This document shows, piece by piece, positions 39,414 through 48,315 of a stretch of DNA of 64,000 nt (position 1 is its first letter; each line of letters begins with the position of its first letter). The translations under genes were made by a program, and so were the position numbers. The stretch is from Pseudolabrys sp. (GTDB lineage: Bacteria > Pseudomonadota > Alphaproteobacteria > Rhizobiales > Xanthobacteraceae), in contig JAFIGS010000017.1 in NCBI GenBank assembly GCA_017849615.1, forward strand, positions 372,001-436,000, in the 5' to 3' direction. The notes under the pieces are model-generated. The model was not told the DNA's origin. It ran no database searches and saw only the letters and a program-made list of their open reading frames with translations.

Positions 39414-40910
39414 ATGGACGCATTGATCACGGCCGCCGGCCTCGTTTTCGATCCCAGTGTTCTCTGGGTCATCGTCGCTTCCGCCGCCTTCGGCATGTTC
39501 GTCGGCGCCATGCCCGGGCTGACGGCCACGATGGCCACCGCGCTGTTGGTGCCGGTCACCTTCTTCATGGATCCGGTGCCGGCGCTCGGCGCCATCGTCA
39601 CCGCGACGGCGATGGCGATCTTCGCCGGCGACATTCCGGCGGCGATGCTGCGGATTCCCGGCACGCCCGCTTCGGCCGCCTACACGGACGAGAGCTACGC
39701 CATGTCGAAGAAGGGCGAGCTCGACCTCAATCTCGGCGTCAACCTCGTCTTCTCCGTGCTCGGCGGCCTGGTCGGGGTCGCCATCCTGATCGTTTCGGCA
39801 CCGCTGCTGGCGGAAATCGCGATCAATTTCTCGTCCTTCGAATACTTCTGGCTGGCGCTGCTCGGCCTGACCTGCGCGATCTTCATGACCACGGGCGACG
39901 CCCTCAAAGGCATCACCTCGCTCATCTTCGGGCTGCTGATCAACTGCATCGGCATCGACCCGACGGCCGGCTATCCGCGCTTCACCTTCGGCAGCATCGA
40001 ACTCCTGCAGGGCATCAGTTTCATCCCCGCCATGATCGGCATGTTCGCGCTGTCGGAATTACTTCGCGGTTCGGTCACCGTCGATGAGAAGGGTGCGGTG
40101 CTGGCGCAAAAGGTCGGCAATATCTTCACCGGTGTTTGGGCCGTGTTCAGGAAGTACTGGTTCAACTTCCTGCGCGGCTCGACGCTCGGCGTCGCCATCG
40201 GCGCCCTGCCCGGCGCCGGCGCCGACATCGCCGCCTGGATTTCCTTCGCGGTGTCGAAGAAGTTCTCCAAGACGCCGGAAAAATTCGGCACCGGCCACAT
40301 CGAGGGCATCGTCGACTCCACGTCGGCCAACAACTCGGCGCTCGGCGGCGCCTGGATTCCGGCGCTGGTGTTCGGCATCCCCGGCGACTCGATCACCGCC
40401 ATCGTCATCGGCGTGCTCTACATGAAGGGCATGAACCCGGGCCCGACGGTGTTTCTGCAGAACCCGCAATTCATCTACGCGGTGTTCATCATCTTCATCC
40501 TTGCCAACCTGCTGATGCTGCCGATCGGCTGGGCGGCCATCAAGTCGGCCAAGCAGATCCTGCGGGTGCCGCGCAACGTGCTGTTGCCGATCATCCTGCT
40601 GTTCTGCCTGGTCGGCGCCTACGCCATGACCAACTCGCCCTACGGCATCATCCTCATGCTGGTATTCGGCATCATCGGCTGGCTGATGGAGGAGAACGGC
40701 TTTCCGATCGCGCCGGCGATCCTCGGCCTCGTGCTCGGCGAACTGCTGGAGCAGAGCTTCATGACCTCGATGATCAAGGCTGACGGCAACGCGCTCATGT
40801 TCTTCGAGCGGCCGATCGCCGGCGTGCTCGGCGTCCTCACCGTGCTGCTCTGGGGCACGATGATCTGGCGCGGCGTAATGGGCCGCAACGCCACCGTCGC
40901 GCCGACCTGA
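39414..40910 (+). CDS. tctA: Tripartite tricarboxylate transporter, large permease subunit
   Basis: A 498-residue inner-membrane permease with about 12 helices. It shows the TctA hallmarks GAMPGLTATMATALLVP, IPGTPASAAY and the second-half repeat GALPGAGADIAAWISF with NNSALGGAWIPALVFGIPG. It couples carboxylate uptake to an ion gradient together with TctB and the TctC binding protein. Complete. Confidence 0.95.
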   Translation: MDALITAAGLVFDPSVLWVIVASAAFGMFVGAMPGLTATMATALLVPVTFFMDPVPALGAIVTATAMAIFAGDIPAAMLRIPGTPASAAYTDESYAMSKKGELDLNLGVNLVFSVLGGLVGVAILIVSAPLLAEIAINFSSFEYFWLALLGLTCAIFMTTGDALKGITSLIFGLLINCIGIDPTAGYPRFTFGSIELLQGISFIPAMIGMFALSELLRGSVTVDEKGAVLAQKVGNIFTGVWAVFRKYWFNFLRGSTLGVAIGALPGAGADIAAWISFAVSKKFSKTPEKFGTGHIEGIVDSTSANNSALGGAWIPALVFGIPGDSITAIVIGVLYMKGMNPGPTVFLQNPQFIYAVFIIFILANLLMLPIGWAAIKSAKQILRVPRNVLLPIILLFCLVGAYAMTNSPYGIILMLVFGIIGWLMEENGFPIAPAILGLVLGELLEQSFMTSMIKADGNALMFFERPIAGVLGVLTVLLWGTMIWRGVMGRNATVAPT

Positions 40911-40962
40911 GGCCACCGCCGGGGCGTGACGTCCCCCGCCCGTTCGGCTACTGAGGGAGCCC

Positions 40963-41949
40963 ATGTCCGCCCGCTCCCTCGATACCGGCGCCCTCGCCGC
41001 GGCGATCCGCACCGGCGACCGCGCCACGCTCGCCCGCGCCATCACGCTGGTGGAGAGTACGCGCGCCGACCATCGCGCGACGGCGCACCGGCTGGTGCAG
41101 GAGCTGCTGCCGGCGACCGGCGGCGCCGTCCGCATCGGCATCACCGGCGCGCCCGGCGCCGGCAAATCGACCACCATCGACGCGCTGGGCAGTTATCTCA
41201 CCGCCCGGGGCCACAAGATCGCGGTGCTGGCCGTCGATCCGTCGTCGTCGCGCACCGGCGGCTCGATCCTCGGCGACAAGACGCGCATGGCGCGCCTCGC
41301 GATCGACGCCGATGCCTTCATCCGCCCCTCGCCCTCCTCCGGCACGCTCGGCGGCGTCGCCGCCAAGACCCGCGAGACCATGCTGCTCTGCGAGGCGGCC
41401 GGATACGACGTCGTCATTGTCGAGACCGTCGGCGTCGGCCAGTCCGAGACCGCGGTCGCCGACATGACCGACTTCTTCCTCGTGCTGATGGTCGCCGGAA
41501 CCGGCGACGAACTGCAGGGCATCAAGAAAGGCATCGTCGAACTCGCCGACATGATCGCGGTCAACAAGGCCGACGGCGACAACATCGCCCGCGCCAATGT
41601 CGCCGCCGCCGACTTCCGCAGCGCGCTGCATATCCTGCAGCCGCGGTCGCCGACCTGGACGGTGCCGGTGCTCACCTATTCGGCGCTGACCGGAAACGGC
41701 ATCGATACCTTGTGGGACCATGTCGCCGATTACCGGAACAGAATGACGGCCTCGGGGGAACTCACCGCGCGGCGGCGCGACCAGCAGGTCAAATGGATGT
41801 GGACCATGCTCGAGGAGCGGCTCACGGCCCGGCTCCGCAGCGATGTGGCCGTGCGCGCCAAACTCCGCCAAGCCGAAAGCGCGGTGGCCGCCGGCACGCT
41901 GTCGCCGACGTTGGCGGTCGAGGAACTCGCCGGCCTTCTGGGCCTGTGA
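40963..41949 (+). CDS. meaB: Methylmalonyl-CoA mutase-associated GTPase MeaB
   Basis: A 328-residue G3E-family GTPase that guards and reloads adenosylcobalamin in methylmalonyl-CoA mutase. The P-loop is ITGAPGAGKSTT; next come AVDPSSSRTGGSILGDKTRM, switch region ETVGVGQSE, and base-recognition AVNKADGDN. Intact, which is notable because its client MutB is interrupted. It is separated from the mutase genes by the tct operon and has a 52-base gap upstream. Confidence 0.95.
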   Translation: MSARSLDTGALAAAIRTGDRATLARAITLVESTRADHRATAHRLVQELLPATGGAVRIGITGAPGAGKSTTIDALGSYLTARGHKIAVLAVDPSSSRTGGSILGDKTRMARLAIDADAFIRPSPSSGTLGGVAAKTRETMLLCEAAGYDVVIVETVGVGQSETAVADMTDFFLVLMVAGTGDELQGIKKGIVELADMIAVNKADGDNIARANVAAADFRSALHILQPRSPTWTVPVLTYSALTGNGIDTLWDHVADYRNRMTASGELTARRRDQQVKWMWTMLEERLTARLRSDVAVRAKLRQAESAVAAGTLSPTLAVEELAGLLGL

Positions 41950-42004
41950 GCGCCCGACGCGGAAGGCGAACAGTTTCGCGGGCACCGCTGCCGATAAACT
42001 GGAA

Positions 42005-42020
42005 TTAACCTTGGCTTAAC
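42005..42020 (+). promoter_or_regulatory. CtrA-binding box upstream of chemoreceptor
   Basis: TTAACCTTGGCTTAAC is an exact TTAA-N7-TTAAC match to the CtrA consensus, 52 bases before the chemoreceptor start. CtrA commonly controls motility and chemotaxis genes in alphaproteobacteria. Confidence 0.7.
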
Positions 42021-42071
42021 CCTGTTTAAACGCATGAGGCCTAGGGTTTCCGGGCAGCCGGAATCCCGATC

Positions 42072-43547
42072 ATGCGGAATGCCCGAATGACGTCCGCCAC
42101 CAAGAGCGGCCTGGTCAAAATCGCCTTCGTCGGCCTGATCGCCTTCGGCGCCGCCTTTGCCGTTCTGACAGCAGCGGCATTCGCTCTGTTCTCCCGCAGT
42201 ATTCCGCACGAATTCCTGGTCGGCCTGTCCGCGATCCTCGCCGCCGTGTTCGGCCAGATCACGGCCACCGCCACCGCCGCGCGCTACACGCAACGCCAGC
42301 GCCGGACCGGTGAGCAGATTCGCCGTGCGCTCAACAGCATGCCGCACGGCTTGAGCATGTTCGACGCCAACGAACGGCTCATCGTATGCAATGCGCTCTA
42401 TTACAGCATGTACGACCTGTCGCCCGCCGACGTGAAAGTCGGCACGGCCCTGACTGACGTGCTGGCGCGTCGCGCCGCCAAGGGCCAGTTCAAGCTCGAT
42501 CCGGTCGAGTACCGCGAAAAATTCCTCAAGGCCTATCGCGAGGGCCGCACCACGACCGCCGAAATCGACAACGGCCGCGGCCGTCTTTATCTCATCACAA
42601 ACCACCCGATCGACGGCGGCGGCTGGATCACCACGCATGAGGACATCACCGAGCGCCGCACCGCCGAGATGAACCGTATCGCCAGCGAGCAGCACGCCAG
42701 CCGCCGCGCCGCCACCGAGGCCGCCATCAAGGAATTCCGCGGCGGCGCCGAAACTCTGCTGCGAACCGTCGCCAACAGCGCTGCCGAGATGCACGCCACC
42801 GCAGCGGCACTGCGCGACTCTTCCGGCCATACGACATTGCGCGCGGAAGACGCCCGGCGCACCTCGCGCGAAGCCGTGAGCAATGTCGGAACGGTGGCGA
42901 CGGCGGTCGAGCAATTGTCGACGTCGGCGTCCGAAGTCGATGAGCGGCTGATACGCGCCACGCATGTCGTGCGCGTCGCGCTCGACGAAGCCCACGTGAC
43001 CAACGACGACATCAAGCGGCTGGCGCGCGCCGCCGACAAGATCGGCGACGTCGTCAAGATGATCCGCAACATCGCCGGCCAGACCAACCTGCTCGCGCTC
43101 AACGCCACCATCGAGGCAGCGCGCTCCGGCGCGGCCGGCCGCGGCTTCGCCGTGGTCGCCAGCGAGGTCAAGGCGCTCGCGGTGCAGACCGCCGGCGCCA
43201 CCGAAGACATCTCGGCGCAGATCCTCGAGATCCAGAAGGCGACACAGGATTCGGTCGAGGCCATCGCCCGCATCGCGAGGCGCATCGACGAGATCAACAG
43301 CCACACCACATCGATCTCCGCTTCGGTGCAGCAGCAGACCAGCGCCACCGAGGCGATATCGCAGACCGTGGCCAGCACGGCGCAGGGATCGAAGATCATC
43401 GACGCCGTGCTCGGCGAAGTCGTCGATGCCGCGAGCGGCACCCAGCACTCGGCGCAGACGGTGCTGACCGCCTCAGAAGCGGTCGAAAAGGCCAGCGCCA
43501 ATCTCAAGGGCGAGGTCGAGCGCTTTCTGGTCAAGGTCGCCATGTAG
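42072..43547 (+). CDS. PAS-containing methyl-accepting chemotaxis protein
   Basis: A 491-residue receptor. Two N-terminal hydrophobic helices (about 15-38 and 48-64) with almost no periplasmic loop are followed by a cytoplasmic PAS domain (about 80-195: [21 protein letters not shown] ... [12 protein letters not shown]), so the signal is probably intracellular, e.g. redox or a metabolite. The C-terminal MCP signalling domain contains the conserved hairpin tip [19 protein letters not shown]. No chemotaxis partner genes are nearby. ATG 42072. A CtrA box suggests cell-cycle control. Confidence 0.9.
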   Translation: MRNARMTSATKSGLVKIAFVGLIAFGAAFAVLTAAAFALFSRSIPHEFLVGLSAILAAVFGQITATATAARYTQRQRRTGEQIRRALNSMPHGLSMFDANERLIVCNALYYSMYDLSPADVKVGTALTDVLARRAAKGQFKLDPVEYREKFLKAYREGRTTTAEIDNGRGRLYLITNHPIDGGGWITTHEDITERRTAEMNRIASEQHASRRAATEAAIKEFRGGAETLLRTVANSAAEMHATAAALRDSSGHTTLRAEDARRTSREAVSNVGTVATAVEQLSTSASEVDERLIRATHVVRVALDEAHVTNDDIKRLARAADKIGDVVKMIRNIAGQTNLLALNATIEAARSGAAGRGFAVVASEVKALAVQTAGATEDISAQILEIQKATQDSVEAIARIARRIDEINSHTTSISASVQQQTSATEAISQTVASTAQGSKIIDAVLGEVVDAASGTQHSAQTVLTASEAVEKASANLKGEVERFLVKVAM

Positions 43548-44079
43548 ACGCGCGACGCGCCGTCACATCTTCAATTGTCAAACAGCCCAGTCCGTTCAGC
43601 CAATGCTCCGCCGCCCCTGTTCTTTGAAGGCCCGGGGCGGCCTGCCTTCCTCTTCCTTCCCCCGGACGAGCCGAGGGGATGGAGCGCCGCGAGGCGCTCT
43701 GTCGTTCGCACCTTGCGGTGCGCGGCTTCTCCTTGCGATCGGAGAAACCATCGCCCCGCGGCGCTCCATGGCGGTGTCGTTACGACGCCGGGCCGCGCTT
43801 TCGGCGGCTGGGCCGCTTTCGCGGCTAGCACGCACCGTCAGCAAGCTCCTTGCAGGAGGTCTTATTGCCTCCGGGCGGAGCCCCGTCGCCGCCCGAGCGC
43901 CTGAGGTGCGTAATCCCCAAGCCCGCGGGCACCGCATCCTGCTCCCACTGAAACGACGCCTCATGACAGCGCCCCCGGGCTGGAACAGGACAATGGCGTT
44001 TATAGTCCTGCTAGGAATAACAGTCAAGGACTAAATGTCAGCTCGTCCCGGAAGCCCCCTGGGTAGTATCATTTTGAGT
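43548..44079. other. Hairpin-dense non-coding block, candidate structured RNA or mobile element
   Basis: Over 500 bases without a convincing gene, but dense in short perfect hairpins. ATGGAGCGCCGCG (43679-43691) pairs with CGCGGCGCTCCAT (43757-43769), enclosing CGCACC/GGTGCG and TTCTCC/GGAGAA hairpins, a three-way-junction layout. Further hairpins include GGTGTCG/CGACGCC, GCCGC/GCGGC with a TTTC loop, and CTCC/GGAG with TTGC. Open frames through it lack ribosome sites and have Arg/Pro-rich, shadow-like composition. I recall similar blocks in Bradyrhizobium relatives annotated as spurious small ORFs. Not RNase P, tmRNA, SRP or 6S as far as I can see. Confidence 0.5.
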
Positions 44080-44799
44080 ATGCCCACCCTCCTCGTCACC
44101 GGCTTCGGCCCGTTTCCCGGCGCGCCCTATAATCCGACCGTCAAGCTGGTGCGCGCGCTGGCGCGGCGAAGACGGCCCGCGCTGGCGGACACGACGATCG
44201 TCACGCACATCTTCACGACCAGCTATGCCGCCGTCGATCGCGACCTGCCGGCGCTGATCGCGCGGCACAAGCCCGACGCGTTGTTGATGTTCGGTCTCCA
44301 CGGCCGCGCCAAGGCCATCCGCATCGAGACGCGGGCGCGCAATGCGCTGGCGCTGCTGCCCGATGCCTCCGGCAAGGTGCTGCGGCGCGGCGTCATCGCG
44401 CCGGACGCGCCGTCCGCCAGGCGCATGCCGATGCCGGCGCAGCGCCTGCTCGCCGCGGCGAAGGCAGCGCATGTGCCCGCCGTGCTGTCGCGCGATGCCG
44501 GGCGCTATTTGTGCAACTATCTGTGCTGGCGCGCGGTGGACAGCGGCGTGCCGCTCGCCGTGTTCGTGCATGTGCCCAGGGTGGCGCGGCTTGCTAGGCC
44601 TCGCCCGTCATTCCGGGGCGCGGGCTTCAGCCCGCGAACCCGGAATCCAGCAATGAGCTCCCACAACACCGCTGGATTCCGGGTCCGCGCGTTGCACGCG
44701 CGTCCCGGAATGACAGGATGGCATTTCACCGCCGCCGACCTCGCGCGCGCCGGCGAGCAGGTGCTGGCGGCTTTACGCGCCGCTATTAACCGGACCTAA
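44080..44799 (+). CDS. Peptidase C15 (pyroglutamyl peptidase-like) with in-frame repeat insertion
   Basis: A 239-residue cytosolic cysteine peptidase-like protein. MPTLLVTGFGPFPGAPYNPT is the C15 N-terminus; the catalytic triad appears as Glu in RIETRARN, Cys in AGRYLCNYLCW and His in FVHVP. Just after the His, a 108-bp palindromic repeat (44607-44714) inserts exactly 36 codons before the C-terminal helix DLARAGEQVLAALRAA. Without it the protein would be 203 residues, close to the usual family size. It may still fold because the insertion follows the active site. ATG 44080 (MPTLL) preferred to upstream 44035. Confidence 0.8.
   Translation: MPTLLVTGFGPFPGAPYNPTVKLVRALARRRRPALADTTIVTHIFTTSYAAVDRDLPALIARHKPDALLMFGLHGRAKAIRIETRARNALALLPDASGKVLRRGVIAPDAPSARRMPMPAQRLLAAAKAAHVPAVLSRDAGRYLCNYLCWRAVDSGVPLAVFVHVPRVARLARPRPSFRGAGFSPRTRNPAMSSHNTAGFRVRALHARPGMTGWHFTAADLARAGEQVLAALRAAINRT
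44607..44714. repeat. GTCATTCCGG-type palindromic repeat, copy 1 (inside C15 gene)
   Basis: It begins GTCATTCCGGGGCGCG and ends CGTCCCGGAATGAC; internal arms GAACCCGGAATCCAG and CTGGATTCCGGGTCC also pair. Length 108 bp, a multiple of three. Same family as 47037-47137 and 58094-58191. Confidence 0.9.
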
Positions 44800-44823
44800 G
44801 CCGGTTCCGCGCACACTGCTGTC

Positions 44824-46152
44824 ATGACGTTCACCCGCCGCGAACTCATCGCCGGTACGTTCGCCACGGTCGTGGCCACGCCCTCTGCCGCGCAGCCGAA
44901 AGGCATCGACGCCGCGCGTTTCGGCGTGCGCGCCAATGCCGAGGGCGAGCAGACGCAGGCGCTGCAGAAAGCCATCGACGAGGCCGCGCGCGCCGGGCAG
45001 CCGCTGTGGCTCGGTCTTGGGCGCTACCGCACCGGGCCGCTGCGCCTCGCGCCCGGCCTGCGCATCATTGGCGCGGACGGCGAGACGACCTTGCGTCTCG
45101 TCCAGGGCGCCGCGCTCTTCACCGCGCAGGATGCGCGCGACGTCACGCTCCAGGGGCTCACGCTCGACGGTCAGGGCGCGAAGCCCGGCAACGACGGCGC
45201 GCTGGTCGATCTCAACGCCGTTTCGAATCTCACCATCGCCAATTGCGTCATCACCAATGCCGGCCGCAATGCGGTGGCGCTGACGCAATGCACCGGCACG
45301 GTCAGCGGCACGACGATCCGCAACAGCGCCGACAACGCGCTGTTCTGCCTCGACGGCCGCCTCATCATTCGCGGCAACACCATCGCCAGGTCAGGCAACG
45401 GCGGCATCCGCGTCTGGCAAAGCGCCAAGCGCGGCGACGGCAGCATCATCGAAAACAACACGATCGAGGACACGCAGGCGCGCGGCGGCGGCGACGGCCA
45501 GAACGGCAACGCCATCAACATCTATCGCGCCGAAGGCGTCGTCGTGCGCGGCAACACCATCCGCCGCGCCGCCTTCACCGCGGTGCGCGGCAATGCCGCC
45601 TCGCACATCGTCATCCGCAACAACACCTGCAGCGACCTCGGCGAGGTGGCGATCTATTCCGAGTTCGATTTCGTCGACGCCACCATCGTCGACAATGTCA
45701 TCGACACCGCCGCCATGGGCATCGCCGTGACCAACATGGATCAGGGCGGGCATCTGGCCGTCGTGCGCGGCAATATCATCCGCAACATGACCAACAAAAG
45801 GCCGCAAGGCGGGCCCGACGCCTTCGGCGTCGGCATCGGCGTCGAAGCCGACACCACGGTGTCCGGCAACACGATCGAGAATGCGCCGACGATGGGCATC
45901 GTGGTCGGCGCCGGCAAATATCTGCGCGACTGCAAGGTCACCGCCAATATCGTGCGCGAAGCCGGCATCGGCGTCGGCGTCTCGGTGGTCGAGGGCGCAG
46001 GCAAAGCCGAGATCACCGCCAATGTTTTCTCGGGCATCAAGCGCGGCGCGGTGGTCGGCATGGCCTGGGACAAGGAAGCGACGGGCGATCTCACTCGCGG
46101 CGGCGCGGACAAGTTCCCGCAACTGACGATCCGCGACAACAAGGTGGGGTGA
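44824..46152 (+). CDS. TIGR03808 family Tat-exported beta-helix repeat protein
   Basis: A 442-residue protein with a twin-arginine signal (TRRELIAGTFATVVATPSAA). The mature part is a right-handed parallel beta-helix built from about ten turns of N-x-I/V-x-x-N-x-I repeats (NLTIANCVITNAG, IIRGNTIARSG, VVVRGNTIRRA, VIRNNTCSDLG and others). This matches TIGR03808, uncharacterised in rhizobia. Such folds often bind or cut polysaccharide; no catalytic site can be identified. ATG 44824; complete. Confidence 0.9.
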   Translation: MTFTRRELIAGTFATVVATPSAAQPKGIDAARFGVRANAEGEQTQALQKAIDEAARAGQPLWLGLGRYRTGPLRLAPGLRIIGADGETTLRLVQGAALFTAQDARDVTLQGLTLDGQGAKPGNDGALVDLNAVSNLTIANCVITNAGRNAVALTQCTGTVSGTTIRNSADNALFCLDGRLIIRGNTIARSGNGGIRVWQSAKRGDGSIIENNTIEDTQARGGGDGQNGNAINIYRAEGVVVRGNTIRRAAFTAVRGNAASHIVIRNNTCSDLGEVAIYSEFDFVDATIVDNVIDTAAMGIAVTNMDQGGHLAVVRGNIIRNMTNKRPQGGPDAFGVGIGVEADTTVSGNTIENAPTMGIVVGAGKYLRDCKVTANIVREAGIGVGVSVVEGAGKAEITANVFSGIKRGAVVGMAWDKEATGDLTRGGADKFPQLTIRDNKVG

Positions 46153-46162
46153 GGACCTCTTA

Positions 46163-46188
46163 CCCTCCCCCGCGAAGCGTGGGGAGGG
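46163..46188. repeat. Short palindrome after TIGR03808 gene
   Basis: CCCTCCCC pairs with GGGGAGGG; the inner CGC-GAA-GCG forms a capped stem with a single bulge. It starts 11 bases after the stop and has no T-run, so it is a repeat or mRNA-end stabiliser rather than a clear terminator. Confidence 0.6.
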
Positions 46189-46262
46189 GAGAACGACTTG
46201 CCCTACCCGCGCCGAGAACCCACGTTAGGGCTTCGCCGACCTCCACGCCGCCAACTCAGGCC

Positions 46263-47030
46263 ATGCCCAGCCGCCGCACCCTTACCATGCTCCTTGTTTT
46301 CGCGATTTTCCTGGTGCCGCTGATCACGCGCGTCGCCCTTTATGCCGCCGGCGATGCGCCGCGCTCCTGGAGCCGCGCCGACTGGTCCTCTGCCGGCACC
46401 CTGCCCGCCGCCCGCGAGTTCCAGCCGGCCCGGCTGGTCGTGTTCTCCGGCACCACCGGCGCGTGGAAGGGCATTTTCTCGGTCCATAGCTGGATCGTCT
46501 ACAAGCGCGCCGGCGAGACGCGCTGGACGCGTTACGACGTGGTCGGCTGGGGCACGCCGGTACGTCTGAACGGCTGGCCGGCGGACGCCCGCTGGTACGG
46601 CAACGCGCCGGTCGCCATCGTCGATGTGTCCGGCGCCGAGGCGGAGGCCGTGATCCCCAAAGTCGAGACCGCCGTGCGCGACTACGCCTATGCGCAGGCC
46701 GGCGACTACCGCGTCTGGCCGGGGCCGAACTCCAACAGCTTCACCGCCGCCGTGCTGCGCGCCGTGCCGGAGCTGAAGGTCGCCCTGCCCGCCAATGCCG
46801 TCGGCCGCGACTTCCGCGACGGCTTCTATGCCGGCCGCACCGATAGCGGCACGGGCGTCGAACTGTCGGTGTACGGCCTTGCCGGGGTCAAGGCGGGGTG
46901 GATCGAAGGCTTCGAGGTCAACCTGCTCGGCCTCGTCGCCGGCTTCGACCTGCGCTACCCGGCGGTCAAGCTGCCGGGCTTCGGCCGCATCGGCATGGCG
47001 CCGCCGGTGCAGACCGGGCTGGCGGGTTAG
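46263..47030 (+). CDS. DUF3750 domain-containing protein
   Basis: A 255-residue protein with an N-terminal membrane helix (LTMLLVFAIFLVPLITRVALYAAG). The domain is recognised by WSSAGTLPAAREFQPARLVVFSG, FSVHSWIVYKRAGE, WPGPNSNSFTAAVLRAVPEL and the glycine-rich end, as in DUF3750. The WPGPNSNSF segment (with His and Asn/Ser nearby) hints at a cysteine-protease-like or amidase-like fold but no activity is known. ATG 46263. Confidence 0.82.
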   Translation: MPSRRTLTMLLVFAIFLVPLITRVALYAAGDAPRSWSRADWSSAGTLPAAREFQPARLVVFSGTTGAWKGIFSVHSWIVYKRAGETRWTRYDVVGWGTPVRLNGWPADARWYGNAPVAIVDVSGAEAEAVIPKVETAVRDYAYAQAGDYRVWPGPNSNSFTAAVLRAVPELKVALPANAVGRDFRDGFYAGRTDSGTGVELSVYGLAGVKAGWIEGFEVNLLGLVAGFDLRYPAVKLPGFGRIGMAPPVQTGLAG

Positions 47031-47036
47031 CCCTTC

Positions 47037-47137
47037 GTCATTCCGGGACGGCCCGTTCGGGCCGGACCCGGAATCCGGCAACAAATGAGAGCGCGTCTGG
47101 ATTCCGGGTTCGCGCTTTCAGCGCGCCCCGGAATGAC
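47037..47137. repeat. GTCATTCCGG-type palindromic repeat, copy 2
   Basis: 101 bp starting GTCATTCCGGGACGG and ending GCCCCGGAATGAC, with inner CCCGGAATCC / GGATTCCGGG arms. It fills the convergent gap between the DUF3750 and OYE stops, 6 bases from each, where it may act as a bidirectional transcript end. Confidence 0.9.
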
Positions 47138-47142
47138 CGGGC

Positions 47143-48237
47143 TTACTTCGCCACCGCCGACCACATTTTCGGTCCGGCGCGCAGATACTGATCCGGGATC
47201 GCCACCTCGCCGCCGAGCGCCTTGGCCGCATGCCAGCCGAAATGCGGATCGTCGAGGAAGGCGCGCGCCGCCGCCACCATGTCAGCCTTGCCGGAGGCAA
47301 CGATCTCTTCCGCCTGCTCCGCGGTGGTGATGAGGCCGACCGCCCGCACCTTGATGCCGGAGCCCTTTTTGACCGCCTTGGCGAGCGGCACGTTGTAGCC
47401 GAGCCCGGTCGGGTTATGGATGCCGCCGGCGACGCCGCCCGACGACACGCAGACGAAATCGACGCCGGCGCTTTTCAGCGCCTTGCCGAGCGCGGCGGCC
47501 TCGTCCGGCGTGATGCCGCCTTCCTTCCAGTCCGAACCGGTGATGCGCGCGCCGAGCACGATATCCTTCGGCACCACCGCGCGCACCGCCTCGGTCACCG
47601 ACAGCGGAAAGCGCATGCGGTTCTCCAGCGAGCCGCCATACGGGTCGGTGCGCCTGTTGGCGAGCGGCGACAGGAAACTGTGCAGCAGATAGCCGTGCGC
47701 CATGTGCAGCTCGATCTCGTCGAAACCGATGCGCAGCGCGCGCCTGGCCGAATTGACGAAGGCGTCGCGCACGCGGTCCATGTCCGCCTCGGTCATTTCG
47801 CGCGGCGTGTGCCAGCCCTCGCCGAACGGGATCGCCGACGGCGCGATGGTCTGCCACGGATCCTCATGGGCGCGCAGATAACCGGCGCCCTCCCACGGGC
47901 GCTGCGAGGACGCCTTGCGGCCGGCATGAGCGAGCTGCACGCCGAACTTCGCCTTGCCGTAGGTTCTGGCGGCCGCGATGACATGCTTGAGCGCGAGCTC
48001 GTTGGCGTCCGAGTAGAGGCCCATGCAGCCGTGCGTGATGCGGCCGTGGCGCTCGACATGGGTCGCCTCCACGATCACGAGCCCGGCGCCGGAATTGGCC
48101 AGCATGCCGAGATGCATCATGTGCCAGTCCGAGGCCGAGCCGTCATTGGCGGAGTACTGGCACATCGGCGCGACCACGAGACGGTTGGCCAATGTGGCGC
48201 CGGCAACCGGCAAAGGTGAGAAAAGCGCGCTGCTCAT
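47143..48237 (-). CDS. Old Yellow Enzyme, YqjM-like NADPH:flavin oxidoreductase
   Basis: A 364-residue FMN enzyme that reduces activated C=C bonds. PMCQYSANDG carries the Cys and Tyr typical of the YqjM/thermophilic-like OYE subclass. FGVQLAHAGRKAS, HMAHGYLLHSFLSPLANRRTDPYGGS and VSSGGVAGG form the FMN and substrate sites. Length is standard. ATG 48237. The natural substrate is unknown. No regulator is adjacent; the cytochrome c gene upstream is on the same strand with a 78-base gap. Confidence 0.92.
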   Translation of the reverse strand: MSSALFSPLPVAGATLANRLVVAPMCQYSANDGSASDWHMMHLGMLANSGAGLVIVEATHVERHGRITHGCMGLYSDANELALKHVIAAARTYGKAKFGVQLAHAGRKASSQRPWEGAGYLRAHEDPWQTIAPSAIPFGEGWHTPREMTEADMDRVRDAFVNSARRALRIGFDEIELHMAHGYLLHSFLSPLANRRTDPYGGSLENRMRFPLSVTEAVRAVVPKDIVLGARITGSDWKEGGITPDEAAALGKALKSAGVDFVCVSSGGVAGGIHNPTGLGYNVPLAKAVKKGSGIKVRAVGLITTAEQAEEIVASGKADMVAAARAFLDDPHFGWHAAKALGGEVAIPDQYLRAGPKMWSAVAK

Positions 48238-48315
48238 GGGATGACACTCGCTGGCCAGATGAAACGGAATGGCGGGATGGCGGGATGGCGCCGGCAGGAT
48301 AAAGCGATGCGCCGC

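Noticed and set aside
43603-44034. Overlapping short open frames in the structured block between the chemoreceptor and C15 genes
   Set aside because: No ribosome site, biased composition and coincidence with palindromes; a non-coding explanation fits better.
45006-47030. A 674-codon plus-strand frame covering the TIGR03808 and DUF3750 genes
   Set aside because: Its first two thirds are an Arg/His-rich shadow of the TIGR03808 frame; only the last 255 codons (from ATG 46263) are a real gene.
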